Positions 1-10,012 of a stretch of 64,000 nt of DNA are shown here, one piece after another. The stretch is from positions 339,541,307 to 339,605,306 of the forward strand of contig CM022299.1 of assembly GCA_011799875.1 (NCBI GenBank), in the 5' to 3' direction. The translations under genes and the position numbers were made by a program. A model generated the notes under the pieces. The model made no database searches and had not been told where the DNA came from. It was given only the letters and a program-made list of their open reading frames with translations. Origin of the DNA: Thinopyrum elongatum. Its lineage: Eukaryota > Streptophyta > Magnoliopsida > Poales > Poaceae. Each line of letters begins with the position of its first letter. Position 1 is the first letter of the stretch.

Positions 1-709
1 CACCCAGTGACAGAAGGGGTAGCGAGGCACATATTGTATTGTTGCCATTAAGGAGAAAAGGATGGGGTTTATATCATATTGCTTGAGTTTATCCCTCTAC
101 ATCATGTCATCTTGCTTAAGGCGTTACTCTATTCTTATGAACTTAATACTCTAGATGCATGCTGGATAGCAGTCGATGTGTGGAGTAATAGTAGTAGATG
201 CAGAATTGTTTCGGTCTACTTGTCACGGACGTGATGCCTATATTAATGATCATTGCCTTAGATGTCTTCATAATTATGCGCTTTTCTATCAATTGCTCAA
301 CTGTAATTTGTTTACCCACCGTATGTTTTCTTCAAGAGAGAAGCCTCTAGTGAAACCTATGGCCCCGGGGTCTATTTTCCATCATATATTTTCAGATATA
401 TAAAACCAAAAACCCAAAAATACCTTGCTGAATTTATTTATATTTACTTTATTTTGCTTTTTTATTTATCTTTTATACCTATCTCTATTAGATCTCACTA
501 TTGTTCGTGACCGTGAAGGGATTGACGACCCCTTTTTCGCGTTGTGTGCAGGTGTTGTTAGTTTGTTCAGGTGCATATATTAGAGACTTTCTTGTGCCTC
601 CTACTGGATTGTTACCTTGGTTCTTAACTGGGGGAAATACTTATCTCTACTTTGTTGCATCACCCTTTCCTCTTCATGGGAAAAATCAACGCAAGCTCAA
701 GAAGTAGCA
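1..709 (+). repeat. Gypsy LTR, 3' part (A-like family), cut by window edge
   Basis: This stretch matches, in the same orientation, the later part of the solo LTR at 34692-36250 and, inverted, the LTR at 28220-29798; shared blocks include the one around gcatgctggatagc. It ends at 709 with agaagtagca, the same CA terminus as the full LTR at 28220-29798. No primer site follows, so it is the 3' LTR or a solo LTR of an element lying left of the window. Short open frames inside it are LTR noise. Confidence 0.8.
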
Positions 710-710
710 G

Positions 711-1454
711 TGCATATAACTTGCAAGATAGGATCAAGAACACACATATATTCATGAAAACATAATAGCTTCAAATCTGAAATCATGGCACTCGGGCCCT
801 AGTTACAAGCATTAAGCATAGCAAAGTCATAGCAACATCAATCTCAAAACATAGTGGATACTAGGGATCAAGCCCTATAAAAACTAACTCAATTACATGA
901 TAAATCTCATCCAACCCATCACCGTCCAGCAAGCCTACGAAGTAATTACTCACTCCCGGCGGTGAGCATCATGAAATTGGTGATGGAGGATGGTTTATGA
1001 TGACGACGGCGTCGATTTCCCCTCTCCGGAGCCACAAACGGACTCCAGATCAGCCCTCCCGATGAAGAACAGGAGGTGGTGGTGGCTCTGTATCGTAAAA
1101 CATGATGAATCCTTCTCTTATTTTTTTCTTGGCGAATAGGAATATATGGAGTTGGAGTTAGGGTTGCCGGAGGTCCAGGGGGCCCACAAGCTCGTAGGGC
1201 GCGCCCCTGAGCTTGTGGCTCCTGGGTGGCCCCCCTCTGGTATAATTTTCCACCAATTTTTTTATATTTTCCACAAAAAATCTCCGTAAGTTTTCAGGTC
1301 AATCCGAGAACTTTGATGTTTGCACAAAAACAACACCATGGCAATTCTGCTGAAAACAACGTAAGTCCGGGTTAGTTTCATTCAATTCATGCAAATTAGA
1401 GTCGAAAACAAGAGCAAAAGTATTTGGAAAAGTAGATACGACGGAGACGTATCA
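711..1454 (-). repeat. Gypsy LTR 'B', 5' part, interrupted
   Basis: Read on the minus strand, an LTR begins at 1454 with TGATACGTCTCCGTCGTATC, a typical Triticeae Gypsy LTR start, and runs to 711. There it abuts the end of the plus-strand LTR. The rest of LTR B presumably lies beyond the inserted element, left of the window. It starts within the integrase region of Gypsy C, so it belongs to a younger element inserted there, or marks a deletion junction. Confidence 0.75.
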
Positions 1455-1928
1455 ATATGCTTTATGTTCTAACTCCAGAGGTAAATGACATGCTTTTCCA
1501 TAAACCATTTTGTATGGAGACATACCCATAGGATTTTTATAAGCAGTTCTATAGGCCCATAATGCATCATGTAATTTCTAAGACCAATTCTTTCGAGACC
1601 TATTGATGGTCTTTTGCAAACTTAACTTTATTTCTCTATTGCTCAGTTCAACTTGAACACTAGACTGAGGGTGATAGGGAGATGCAATTCTATGGTTGAC
1701 ATCATATTTAACAAGCAGTTTATGGAAAGCACCATGAATAAAATGTGAACCACCATCAGTCATTAAATATCTAGGGACTTCAAACCTCGGGAAAATAACT
1801 TCTTTAAGCATTTTAATAGAAGTGTTGTGATAAGCACTACTAGTTGGAGTAGCTTCTACCCACTTAATGACATAATCAACAGCAACTAAAATATGTGTAT
1901 ACCCATTAGAGGAAGGAAAAGGTCCCAT
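1455..1928 (-). pseudogene. Gypsy C integrase catalytic core, truncated
   Basis: DDE-type integrase core of a Gypsy polyprotein, which would join retrotransposon DNA to chromosomal DNA. The first acidic residue lies in [10 protein letters not shown], the second in MTDGGSHF, and a candidate Glu follows in [10 protein letters not shown], in normal order. A TAG at 1578-1580 interrupts the frame; recognisable integrase sequence continues in the same frame beyond it until LTR B begins at 1454. It is in frame with the zinc-binding part upstream, separated by a stop near 1950. The C-terminal domain is missing. Non-functional. Confidence 0.85.
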
Positions 1929-1952
1929 ATAATCAAAGCCCCAAACATCAAA

Positions 1953-2549
1953 CTATTCAATAACAAGTGAATAATTCATAGGCATTTCCTGACGTCTACC
2001 AATATTACCAATTCTTTGGCATTCATCACAAGATAAGACAAACTTACGAGCATCCTTGAAAAGAGTAGGCCAATAAAAACCAGATTGTAGTACCTTGTGT
2101 GCAGTAATGTCTCCCGCATGGTGTCCTCCGTAAGCCTCAGAGTGACACTTCCATTGGATTTGTTCCTGTTCATGCTCAGGTATACAACGCCTAATAATAC
2201 CATCTACTCCTTCTTTATAAAGGTGCGGGTCATCCCAAAAGTAATGCCTTAAATCATAGAAGAACTTTTTCTTTCGTTGGTATGTGAAACTAGGTGGTAT
2301 AAATTTAGCAGCAATATAATTAGCATAGTCTGCATACCAAGGAGTATTGCGAGAAGCATTTATGATAGCTTGTTGTTCATCAGGAAAACTATCATCAATA
2401 GGTAGTGGGATACCAAGGATATTTTCTAACCTAGACAAGTTATCAGCTACAGGATTCTCAGCTCCCTTTCTATCAGTAATATGCAAGTCAAACTCTTGTA
2501 GTAAAAGAACCCACCTAACGAGTCTAGGTTTAGTATCTTTCTTTTCCAT
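1953..2549 (-). pseudogene. Gypsy C end of RNase H and integrase zinc-binding domain
   Basis: The frame opens with the conserved end of Gypsy RNase H ([20 protein letters not shown]). An integrase H2C2 zinc-binding region follows, with histidines in [11 protein letters not shown] and the cysteine pair in SCDECQRIG. The zinc domain would help the integrase multimerise and bind LTR ends. Methionine here is internal, not a true start: this is a segment of one pol frame. It is separated from the upstream RNase H part by a damaged stretch at 2550-2600 and from the core by a nonsense codon. Confidence 0.85.
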
Positions 2550-2599
2550 AAGGTATTTAATAGCAGCATGATTGGTGTGAACAATTACTTTAGAATCAA

Positions 2600-3180
2600 C
2601 TATGTAAGATCTGAATTTAATTTCTTAGTAGTAGCATAATTTCTTTGAGCACTTTCTAGAGTTTTACTAGCATAATGGATAACATTTAATTTCTTATCAA
2701 CTCTTTGTCCTAGAATAGCACCAATAGCATAATCTCTAGCATCACACATAATTTCAAAAGGCAAGTTCCAATCAGGTGGTTGAACAATAGGTGCAGAGGT
2801 CAAGGCTTTCTTAAGTGTTTCGAAGGCTTCTACACAATCATCATAAAAAACAAATGGAACATCTTTTTGCAAGAGATTATTAAGAGGCCTAGAAATTTTA
2901 GAGAAGTCTTTAATAAACCTCATATAGAAACCAGCATGACGAAGGAAACTGCTTACACCTTTATTATCTTTAGGGCATGGTATTTTCTTAATTGCATCAA
3001 CTTTAGCTTTGTCTACTTCAATATCCCGTTTAGAAATTTTAGGCCCCAAGACAATACCTTCATTCACCATAAAGTGGCACTTCTCCCAATCCAAGACAAG
3101 ATTAAATTGTTCACATCTCTGCAAAACTCGATCAAGGTTGCTTAAGCAATCATCAAAAGAAGTTCCGTAAACAGAAAAAT
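2600..3180 (-). pseudogene. Gypsy C RT thumb/connection and RNase H, after the Copia insertion
   Basis: Minus-strand sequence from 3180 continues reverse transcriptase directly after the catalytic loop (SVYGTSFDDCLSNLDRVLQR) through the thumb (FLRHAGFYMRFIKDFSKISR) into RNase H (PFEIMCDARDYAIGAILGQ). Beyond the ATTKK stretch the frame runs into a stop. Compared with other Gypsy elements, about 30 bases covering the RNase H Glu-containing motif are missing near 2620. The apparent methionine start at 3205 lies in the Copia LTR and is an artefact. Confidence 0.87.
3176..3180. other. Target-site duplication, left copy (Copia #1)
   Basis: The five bases aaaat immediately before the Copia #1 5' LTR are repeated exactly at 11755-11759 after the 3' LTR. 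A perfect 5-bp duplication is the usual Copia integration footprint and fixes both ends of the element. Confidence 0.9.
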
Positions 3181-4916
3181 TGATGGAAATAAGTCCTAGA
3201 GGCAATAATAAAGTTGTTATTATTATATTTCCTTATTCATGATGAAGGTTTATTATTCATGCTAGAATTGTATTGACCGGAAACTTAAATACATGTGTGA
3301 ATACATAAACAAAAACAGTGTCCCTAGTGAGCCTCTACTAGACTAGCTCGTTGATCAAAGATGGTTAAGCTTTCCTAACCATAGGCATGAGTTGTCACTT
3401 GATAACGGGATCACATCATTAGGAGAATGATGTGATGGACAAGACCCAACCGTTAGCATAGCATATGATCGTTCAGTTTATTGCTACTGGTTTCTTAATG
3501 TCAAATACATGTTTCTTCTTCCATGAGATCATGCAACTCCCGAATACCAGAGGAATACCTTGTGCGATATCAAACATCACAACGTAACTGGGTGATCATA
3601 AAGATGCTCTATAGGTATCTCCGAAGGTGTCTGTTGAGTTGGCATGGATAGAGATTGGGATTTGTCACTCCGTGTATCAGAGAGGTATCTCTGGGCCCTC
3701 TTAGTAATACACATCAAAAGAAGCTTGCAAGCAAAGTGACTAAGGAGTTAGTTATGAGATGATGTATTATGGAACGAGTAAAGAGACTTTCCGGTAACGA
3801 GATTGAACTAGGTATGAAGATACGGACGATCGAATCTCGGGCAAGTAACATACCGACAGACAAAGGGAATTGCGTATGTTGTCATAAAGGTTCAACCGAT
3901 AAAAGATCTTCATGGAATATGTAGGAATCAATATGGGCATCCAGGTCCCGCTATTGGTTATTGACCGGAGAGGTGTCTCGGTCATGACTACATAATTCCC
4001 GAACCCGTAGGGTCGCACGCTTAACGTTCGTTGACGCTAGAGTAGTATTGGGATATTTGATGAGTGCTAACCAAATGTTGTTCGGAGTCCCGGATGAGAT
4101 CCCAGACATCACAAGGAGTTTCGGAATGGTCGAGAGGTAAAGATTTATATATGGGAAGTCATATTTTGGATTCCGGAAAAAGGTGTAGTTTTTTCAGTAT
4201 TGTACCGGGAAGCTTCCAGAAGGTTCCAGAGGATTCCGGAGGGGTCCGGAAGTCCACAAGTGGGTCCACCATGACCCAAGGGCTAGCATGGGCTGCGGGG
4301 AGGCACACTGGCCTTATTGGGCTAGGCGCACCAAGTCCTCAAAAGCCCATGTGGCTAGAGAAGGCAAAAAGGAAGGAGTCCTAGTAGGAATAGGATTGGA
4401 CTTGGAGTCCAAGTCCTCTCCCCCTTAGCTGCGCCCTAGGGCTTGAAGGGGCTGTTTACCATGCCCCTCCACCTATATATAGAGGGGAGGGGGCACCCCA
4501 AGAGGACACACCAAGCCCTTGGCGCCCCTCTCTCTCCCGTTACTCCGTAGTTCCACCGCCTCGTCCCGGCGACGCTTAGCGAAGCGCTGTCGGTGTTGCA
4601 CCACCACCATCACCACCATCCCATCATGTTGGTTGTGATCCCATCTACTTCTCCTCTCCCGCTAGCTGGATCAAGAAGGAGGAGATGTCATCGAGCCGCA
4701 CGTGTGCTAAACTCGGAGGTGTCGTCCGTTCGGCACTAGATCGGTTGGATAGGGATCGGATCGGGAAGAGTACGACTACATCAACCACGTGATAAATGCT
4801 TCCGCTTAGCGATCTACAAGGCTATGTAGATGCTCTCCCCCTCTCGTAGCTATGCATCTCCATTGATAGATCTTGTGTGTGCGTAGATTTTTTTTTCCTT
4901 GCAACATTCCCGAACA
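3181..4916 (+). repeat. Copia #1 5' LTR
   Basis: Starts tgatggaaat and ends cccgaaca, 1,736 bp, aligned throughout with the 3' LTR at 10013. By eye the first ~187 bases differ at about 10 positions from the 3' LTR. Short open frames within (for example 4064-4384) recur in the other LTR copy because the DNA is repeated. Confidence 0.93.
4471..4484 (+). promoter_or_regulatory. LTR TATA box
   Basis: acctatatatagag lies in the GC-rich part of the LTR, at the position where BARE-group LTRs carry their TATA box. The 3' LTR has the same motif at about 11305-11317. Activity cannot be judged from sequence. Confidence 0.6.
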
Positions 4917-4917
4917 G

Positions 4918-4930
4918 TGGCACCAGAGCC
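4918..4930 (+). other. Primer-binding site, initiator tRNA-Met type
   Basis: tggcaccagagcc begins two bases after the LTR end and resembles the plant initiator-Met site (TGGTATCAGAGC) with two substitutions. It would prime minus-strand DNA synthesis. Confidence 0.75.
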
Positions 4931-6190
4931 AGGTTTATGCGTAGATAATATGCACGAGTAGAACACAAAGGAGTTGTGGGCGGTGATGTTCATATAGCTT
5001 ACCACCAACGTCTTATTTTGATTCGGCGGTATTGTGGGATGAAGCGGCCCGGACCAACCTTACATGTCCACGCACATGAGACCGGTTCCACCGACTGACA
5101 TGCAACTTGTTTTGCATAAAGGTGGCTGGCGGGTGTCTATTTCTCCTACTTTAGTTGAATCGAATTTGACTACGGCCGGTCCTTGAAGAAGGTTAAAACA
5201 GCAAACTTGATAAATCACCGTTGTGGTTTTGCATAGGTAAGAACGGTTCTTGCTAGTTGCCCGTAGAAGCCACGTAAAACTTGCAACAACAAAGTAGAGG
5301 ACGTCCAACTTGTTTTTGCAGGGTATGTTGTGATGTGATATGATATGGTCAAGACGTGATGTGATATATGTTGATGTATGAGATGGTCATGTTTTGTAAT
5401 AAGTTCACAACTTGCATGTCAATGAGTACGACAACCGGAAGGAGCCTTAGGGTTGTCTTTAATTATTGTATGACATGCATGTCAATCACTAAGCGCCATG
5501 TAATTGCTTTACTTTATCGCTATGCGTTAGCAATAGTTCTAGAAGCAATAGTTGGCGAGATGAACCCGACGCTATGATGGAGATCAAGGTGTCATGCCGG
5601 TCACGATGGAGATCATGACGATGCTTTGGAGATGGAGATCAAAAGCACAAGATGATGATGGCCATATCATGTCACATATTTTGATTGCATGTGATGTTTA
5701 TCCTTTATGCATCTTATTTTGCTTAGAACGATGGTAGCATTATAAGATGATTCCTTCACTATATTTCAAGATAAAAGTATTCTCCCTGAGTATGCACTGT
5801 TGCTAAAGTTCGTCGTTTTGAAGCACCTCGTGATGATCGGGTGTGATAGACTCTACGTTCACATACCGTGTGTAAGCCAGATTTACACACGCGAAATATT
5901 TGGGTTAAACTTGACGAGCCTAGCATGTACAGACATGGTCTCGAACAAAGGAGACCAAAAGGTCGAACATGAGTCATATAGTAGATATGATCAACATGAA
6001 GATGTTCACCATTGATGACTACCCCATCTCACGTGATGAACGGACATGGGTTAGTTGATTTGGATCATGTATCACTTAGACAACTTGAGGGATGTTGATT
6101 TAAGTGGGAGTTCATTAGTAATTTAATTATTTGAACTAAAATTTATCATGAATATAGTCAAAATGTCTTTGCAAATTATGTTGTAGATCA
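4931..6190 (+). other. Copia #1 untranslated leader
   Basis: About 1.26 kb between primer site and gag without a credible coding frame. A long leader is normal for the BARE group. The equivalent stretch of Copia #2 is at 30620-31841 on the other strand and is recognisably similar, for example around the gtatgcactgttgc block. Confidence 0.7.
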
Positions 6191-6962
6191 ATAGCTCGCG
6201 ATGTAGATCCCTTGTTTTTTGATACGTTCCTAGAGAAAACTAAGTTGAAAGATGATGGTAGCAATAAAGCAGACTGGGTCCGTGATTTGAGGATTATCCT
6301 CATTGCTGCACAGAAGAATTATGTCCTTGATGCATCGCTAGGTGACAGACCTGCTGCAGGAGCTGAAGCAGATGTTATGAACATTTGGCAAGCTCGATCT
6401 GATGACTACTCGATAGTTAAGTGCGCCATGCTTTACGGCTTAGAATCGGGGCTCCAAAGACGTTTTGAATGCCATGGAATATATGAGATATTCCAAGAGC
6501 TGAAATTGGTATTTCAGGCTCATGCCCGTGTTGAGAGGTATGAGACCTCTGACAAGTACTCTTGTGAGCATGTGCTCAGAATGTCTGGGTACTACAATCG
6601 CTTGAATCAAGTAGGAGTTAATCTTCTAGATAAGATAGTGATTGACAGAGTTCTCCAGACACTATCACCAAGCTACTAGAGCTTTGTGATGAACTATAAA
6701 TTGCAAGGGATGATGAAAATGATTCCTGAGCTCTTTGCGATGCTGAAATCAGCGGAGGTAGAAATCAAGAAGGAGCATCAAGTGTTGATGGTTAACAAGA
6801 CCACTAGTTTTAAGAAAAAGGGTAAGGGAAAGAAAGGGAACTTCAAGAAGAATGGCAAGCAAGTTGCTGCTCCCGTGAAGAAGCCCAAAGCTGGACCCAA
6901 GCCTGAAACAGAGTGCTTCTACTGCAAATGAAATGGTCACTGGAAGCGGAACTGCTCCAAAT
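6191..6962 (+). pseudogene. Copia #1 gag, start lost, two in-frame stops
   Basis: Capsid/nucleocapsid protein of a BARE-type element, which would form the particle and bind RNA. Recognisable stretches include KLKDDGSNKADWVRDLRIIL, the Gag middle (QRRFECHGIYEIFQELKLVF) and a Lys-rich tail (KKKGKGKKGNFKKNGKQ) before a CCHC zinc knuckle. The start codon seen in Copia #2 (ATG of MARA) is ATAG here, near 6191. A TAG at 6677-6679 and a TGA at 6929-6931 stop the frame. The second stop lies inside the knuckle, between the second Cys and the His. About 20 residues of the middle are also missing relative to Copia #2. Confidence 0.85.
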
Positions 6963-6964
6963 AC

Positions 6965-8256
6965 TTGGCGGATAAGAAGGATGGCAAAGTGAACAAAGGT
7001 ATAATTGATATACATGTTATTGATGTGTTCCTTACCAATGCTCGTAGTAGCTCCTGGGTATTTGATACTAGTTCGGTTGCTCATATTTGTAACTCAAAAC
7101 AAGAGCTACGGAATAAACAAAGATTGGCTAAGGACGAGGTGACGATGCACGTCGGTAATGGTTCCAAGGTCGATGTGATCGCCGTTGGCACGCTACCTCT
7201 ACATCTACCTTCGGGATTAGTTTTAGACCTAAATAATTGTTATTTGGTGCCAGCGTTGAGCATGAACATTATATCTGGATCTTGTTTATTGCGAGACGGT
7301 TATTCATTTAAATCAGAGAATAATGGTTATTCTATTTATATGAGTAATATCTTTTATGGTCATGCACCTTTGATGAATGGTCTATTCTTGTTGAATCTCG
7401 ATCGTAGTGATAAACATATTCATAATATTGATGCCAAAATATGCAAAGTTGATAATGATAGTGCAACATACTTGTGGCACTGCCGTTTAGGTCATATTGG
7501 TGTAAAGCGCATGAAGAAACTCCATGTGGATGGACTTTTGGAATCACTTGATTATGAATCATTTGATACTTGCGAACCATGCCTCATGGGTAAGATGACT
7601 AAAACTCCGTTCTCCAGAACAATGGAGCGAGCTAATGACTTATTGGAAATAATACATACCGATGTATGCGGTCCGATGAGTGTTGAGGCACGCAGCGGGT
7701 ATCATTATTTTCATACCTTCACAAATGATTTGAGTAGGTATGGGTATATCTACTTGATGAAACACAAGTCTGAAACATTTGAAAAGTTCAAAGAATTTCA
7801 GAGTGAAGTGGAGAATCATCGCAACAAGAAAATAAAGTTTCTACGATCTGATCGCGGAGGCGAATATTTGAGTTACGAGTTTGGCCTTCATTTAAAACAA
7901 TTTCACAACTCATGCCACCTGGAACACCACAGCGTAATGGTGTGTCTGAACGTCGTAACCGTACTTTATTAGATATGGTCCGTTCGATGATGTCTCTTAC
8001 CGATTTGCCTTTATCATTTTGGGGTTATGCATTAGGGACAGCCGCATTCACGTTAAATAGGGCACCGTCTAAATCCGTTGAGACGACACCGTATGAACTA
8101 TGGTTTGGCAAGAAACCTAAGCTGTCGTTTCTTAAAGTTTGGGGATGCGACGCTTATGTCAAAAGGCTTCAGCCTGATAAGCTCGAACCCAAATCGGAGA
8201 AGTGCGTCTTCATAGGATACCCTAAGGAAACTATTGGGTACACCTTCTACCACTGA
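6965..8256 (+). pseudogene. Copia #1 protease and integrase, frameshifted
   Basis: Protease motif WVFDTSSVAHICNS near 7050-7090 has Ser where Gly is usual (DTG). The pre-integrase zinc motif follows (LWHCRLGH ... CEPCLMGK, ~7472-7590). The integrase core has its first Asp in HTDVCGPM and its second in LRSDRGGEY. Near 7900 the frame shifts; the candidate catalytic Glu (SERRNRTL) continues in another frame from 7912. A TGA at 8254-8256 ends it, although related sequence continues. These domains would process the polyprotein and integrate cDNA; here they are broken. Confidence 0.87.
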
Positions 8257-9850
8257 TCCAAAGGCAAGATCTTTGTTGCCAAGAATGGGTCCTTTCTAGA
8301 GAAGGAGTTTCTCTCGAAAGAAGTGAGTGGGAGGAAAGTAGAACTTGATGAGGTAATTGTACCTTCTCTTGAATTGGAAAGTAGCACATCAGAGAAAACC
8401 GTTCCCATGATGCCTACACCAACTAGAGAGGAAGCTAATTATAATGATCATGAAACTTCAGATCAAGTTACTACTGAACCTCGTAGGTCGACCAGAACAC
8501 GTTCTGCACCAGAGTGGTATAGTAACCCTGTCCTGGAAGTCATGTTGTTAGACAACGGCGAACCTGCGAACTATGAAGAAGCTATGATGAGCCCAGATTC
8601 CGATAAATGGCTTGAGGCCATGAAATCTGAGATAGGATCCATGTATGAGAACAAAGTGTGGGCTTTGGTGGACTTGCTCGATGATCGGCAAGCCATTGAA
8701 AATAAATGGATCTTCAAGAGGAAGATGGACGCTAATGGTAATATCACTATCTATAAAGCTCAACTTGTTGCGAAAGGTTTTTGGCAAGTTCAAGGAGTTG
8801 ACTACGATGAGACTTTCTCACCCGTAGCGATGCTTAAGTCTGTTCGAATCATGTTAGCAATTGCCGCATTTTATGATTATGAAATCTGGCAAATGGACGT
8901 CAAAACTGCATTCCTTAATGGATTTCTTAAAGAAGAGTTGTATATGATGCAACCCGAAGGTTTTGTCGATCCTAAATGTGCTGCAAATTGTGCAAGCTCC
9001 AGAAATCCATCTATGGACTGGTGCAAGCATCTCGGAGTTGGAATATATGCTTTGATGAGGTGATCAAAGCATATGGTTTTATACAGACTTACGGTGAAGC
9101 CTGTATTTATGAGAAAGTGAGTGGGATCTCTATAGCATTTCTGATATTATATGTGGATGACATATTGTTGATTGGAAATGATATAGAATTTCTGGATAAC
9201 ATAAAAGGATACTTGAATAAGATTTTTTCAAGGAAAAGACCTCAATGAAGCTATTTACATATTGGGCATCAAGATCTATAGGGATAGATCGAGACGCTTA
9301 ATAGGACTTTCACAAGGCACATACCTTGGCAAAGATTTCAAGAAGTTCAAATGGATTAGTCAAAGAAAGGGTTCTTGCCTGTGTTGCAAGGTGTGAAGTT
9401 GAGTAAGGCTCAAAGCCCGACCATGGTAGAAGATAGAGAGAGAATGAAAGTCATTCCCTATGCCTCAGCCATAGGTTCTATAAAGTATGCCATGCTGTGT
9501 ACCAGACCTGTTGTGTGCCTTGCCATGAGTTTGTCAAGGGGGTACAATGGTGATCCAGGAGTGGATCACTGGACAGCGATCAAAATTATCCTTAGTTACA
9601 TAAGAGGACTAAGGAAATGTTTCTCGGTTATGGAAGTGATAAAGAGTTTGTCGTAAAGGGTTACATCGATGCAAAGCTTTGACACCGATTCGGATTACTC
9701 TGAGTCTCAATCTGGATACGTATTGAAAGTGGGAGCAATTATCTAGAGTAGCTCCATGCAGAGCATTGTAGACATAGAAATTTGCAAAATACTTACGGAT
9801 ATGAATATGGCAGACCCGTTGACTAAACCTCTCTCACAAGCAAAACATGA
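8257..9850 (+). pseudogene. Copia #1 reverse transcriptase and residual RNase H
   Basis: The linker before RT is read from 8323. RT fingers and palm (WIFKRKMDANGNITIYKAQL, IWQMDVKTAFLNG) follow to about 8985, where the frame shifts. A second frame to 9248 carries the YVDD catalytic box near 9150. A third block from 9375 holds the end of RT (KVIPYASAIGSIKYAML). RNase H is reduced to short remnants by internal deletion; the element-terminal motif MADPLTKPLSQAKHD survives near 9805-9850. At least three frame changes make it inactive. Confidence 0.86.
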
Positions 9851-9861
9851 TCACACCTTAG

Positions 9862-10000
9862 TACTCTTTGAGTATTAATCACATGGCGATGTGAACTAGA
9901 TTATTGACTCTAGTAAACTCTTTGGGTATTAGTCACATGGCGATGTGAACTATGGGTGTTAATCACATTGGCGATGTGAACTGGATTATTGACTCTAGTG
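9862..10000 (+). repeat. Threefold direct repeat ahead of the polypurine tract
   Basis: The block with gtattaatcacatggcgatg and gtgaactagattattgactc occurs three times with small changes and one shorter middle copy. It sits between the end of pol and the caagtgggag polypurine tract at 10001-10010. Confidence 0.75.
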
Positions 10001-10012
10001 CAAGTGGGAGAC

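Noticed and set aside
4064..4384. Open frame in Copia #1 5' LTR, conserved at 10983-11261
   Set aside because: Conservation is expected because both are LTR copies. No domain is visible and the frame spans the TATA-proximal LTR region.
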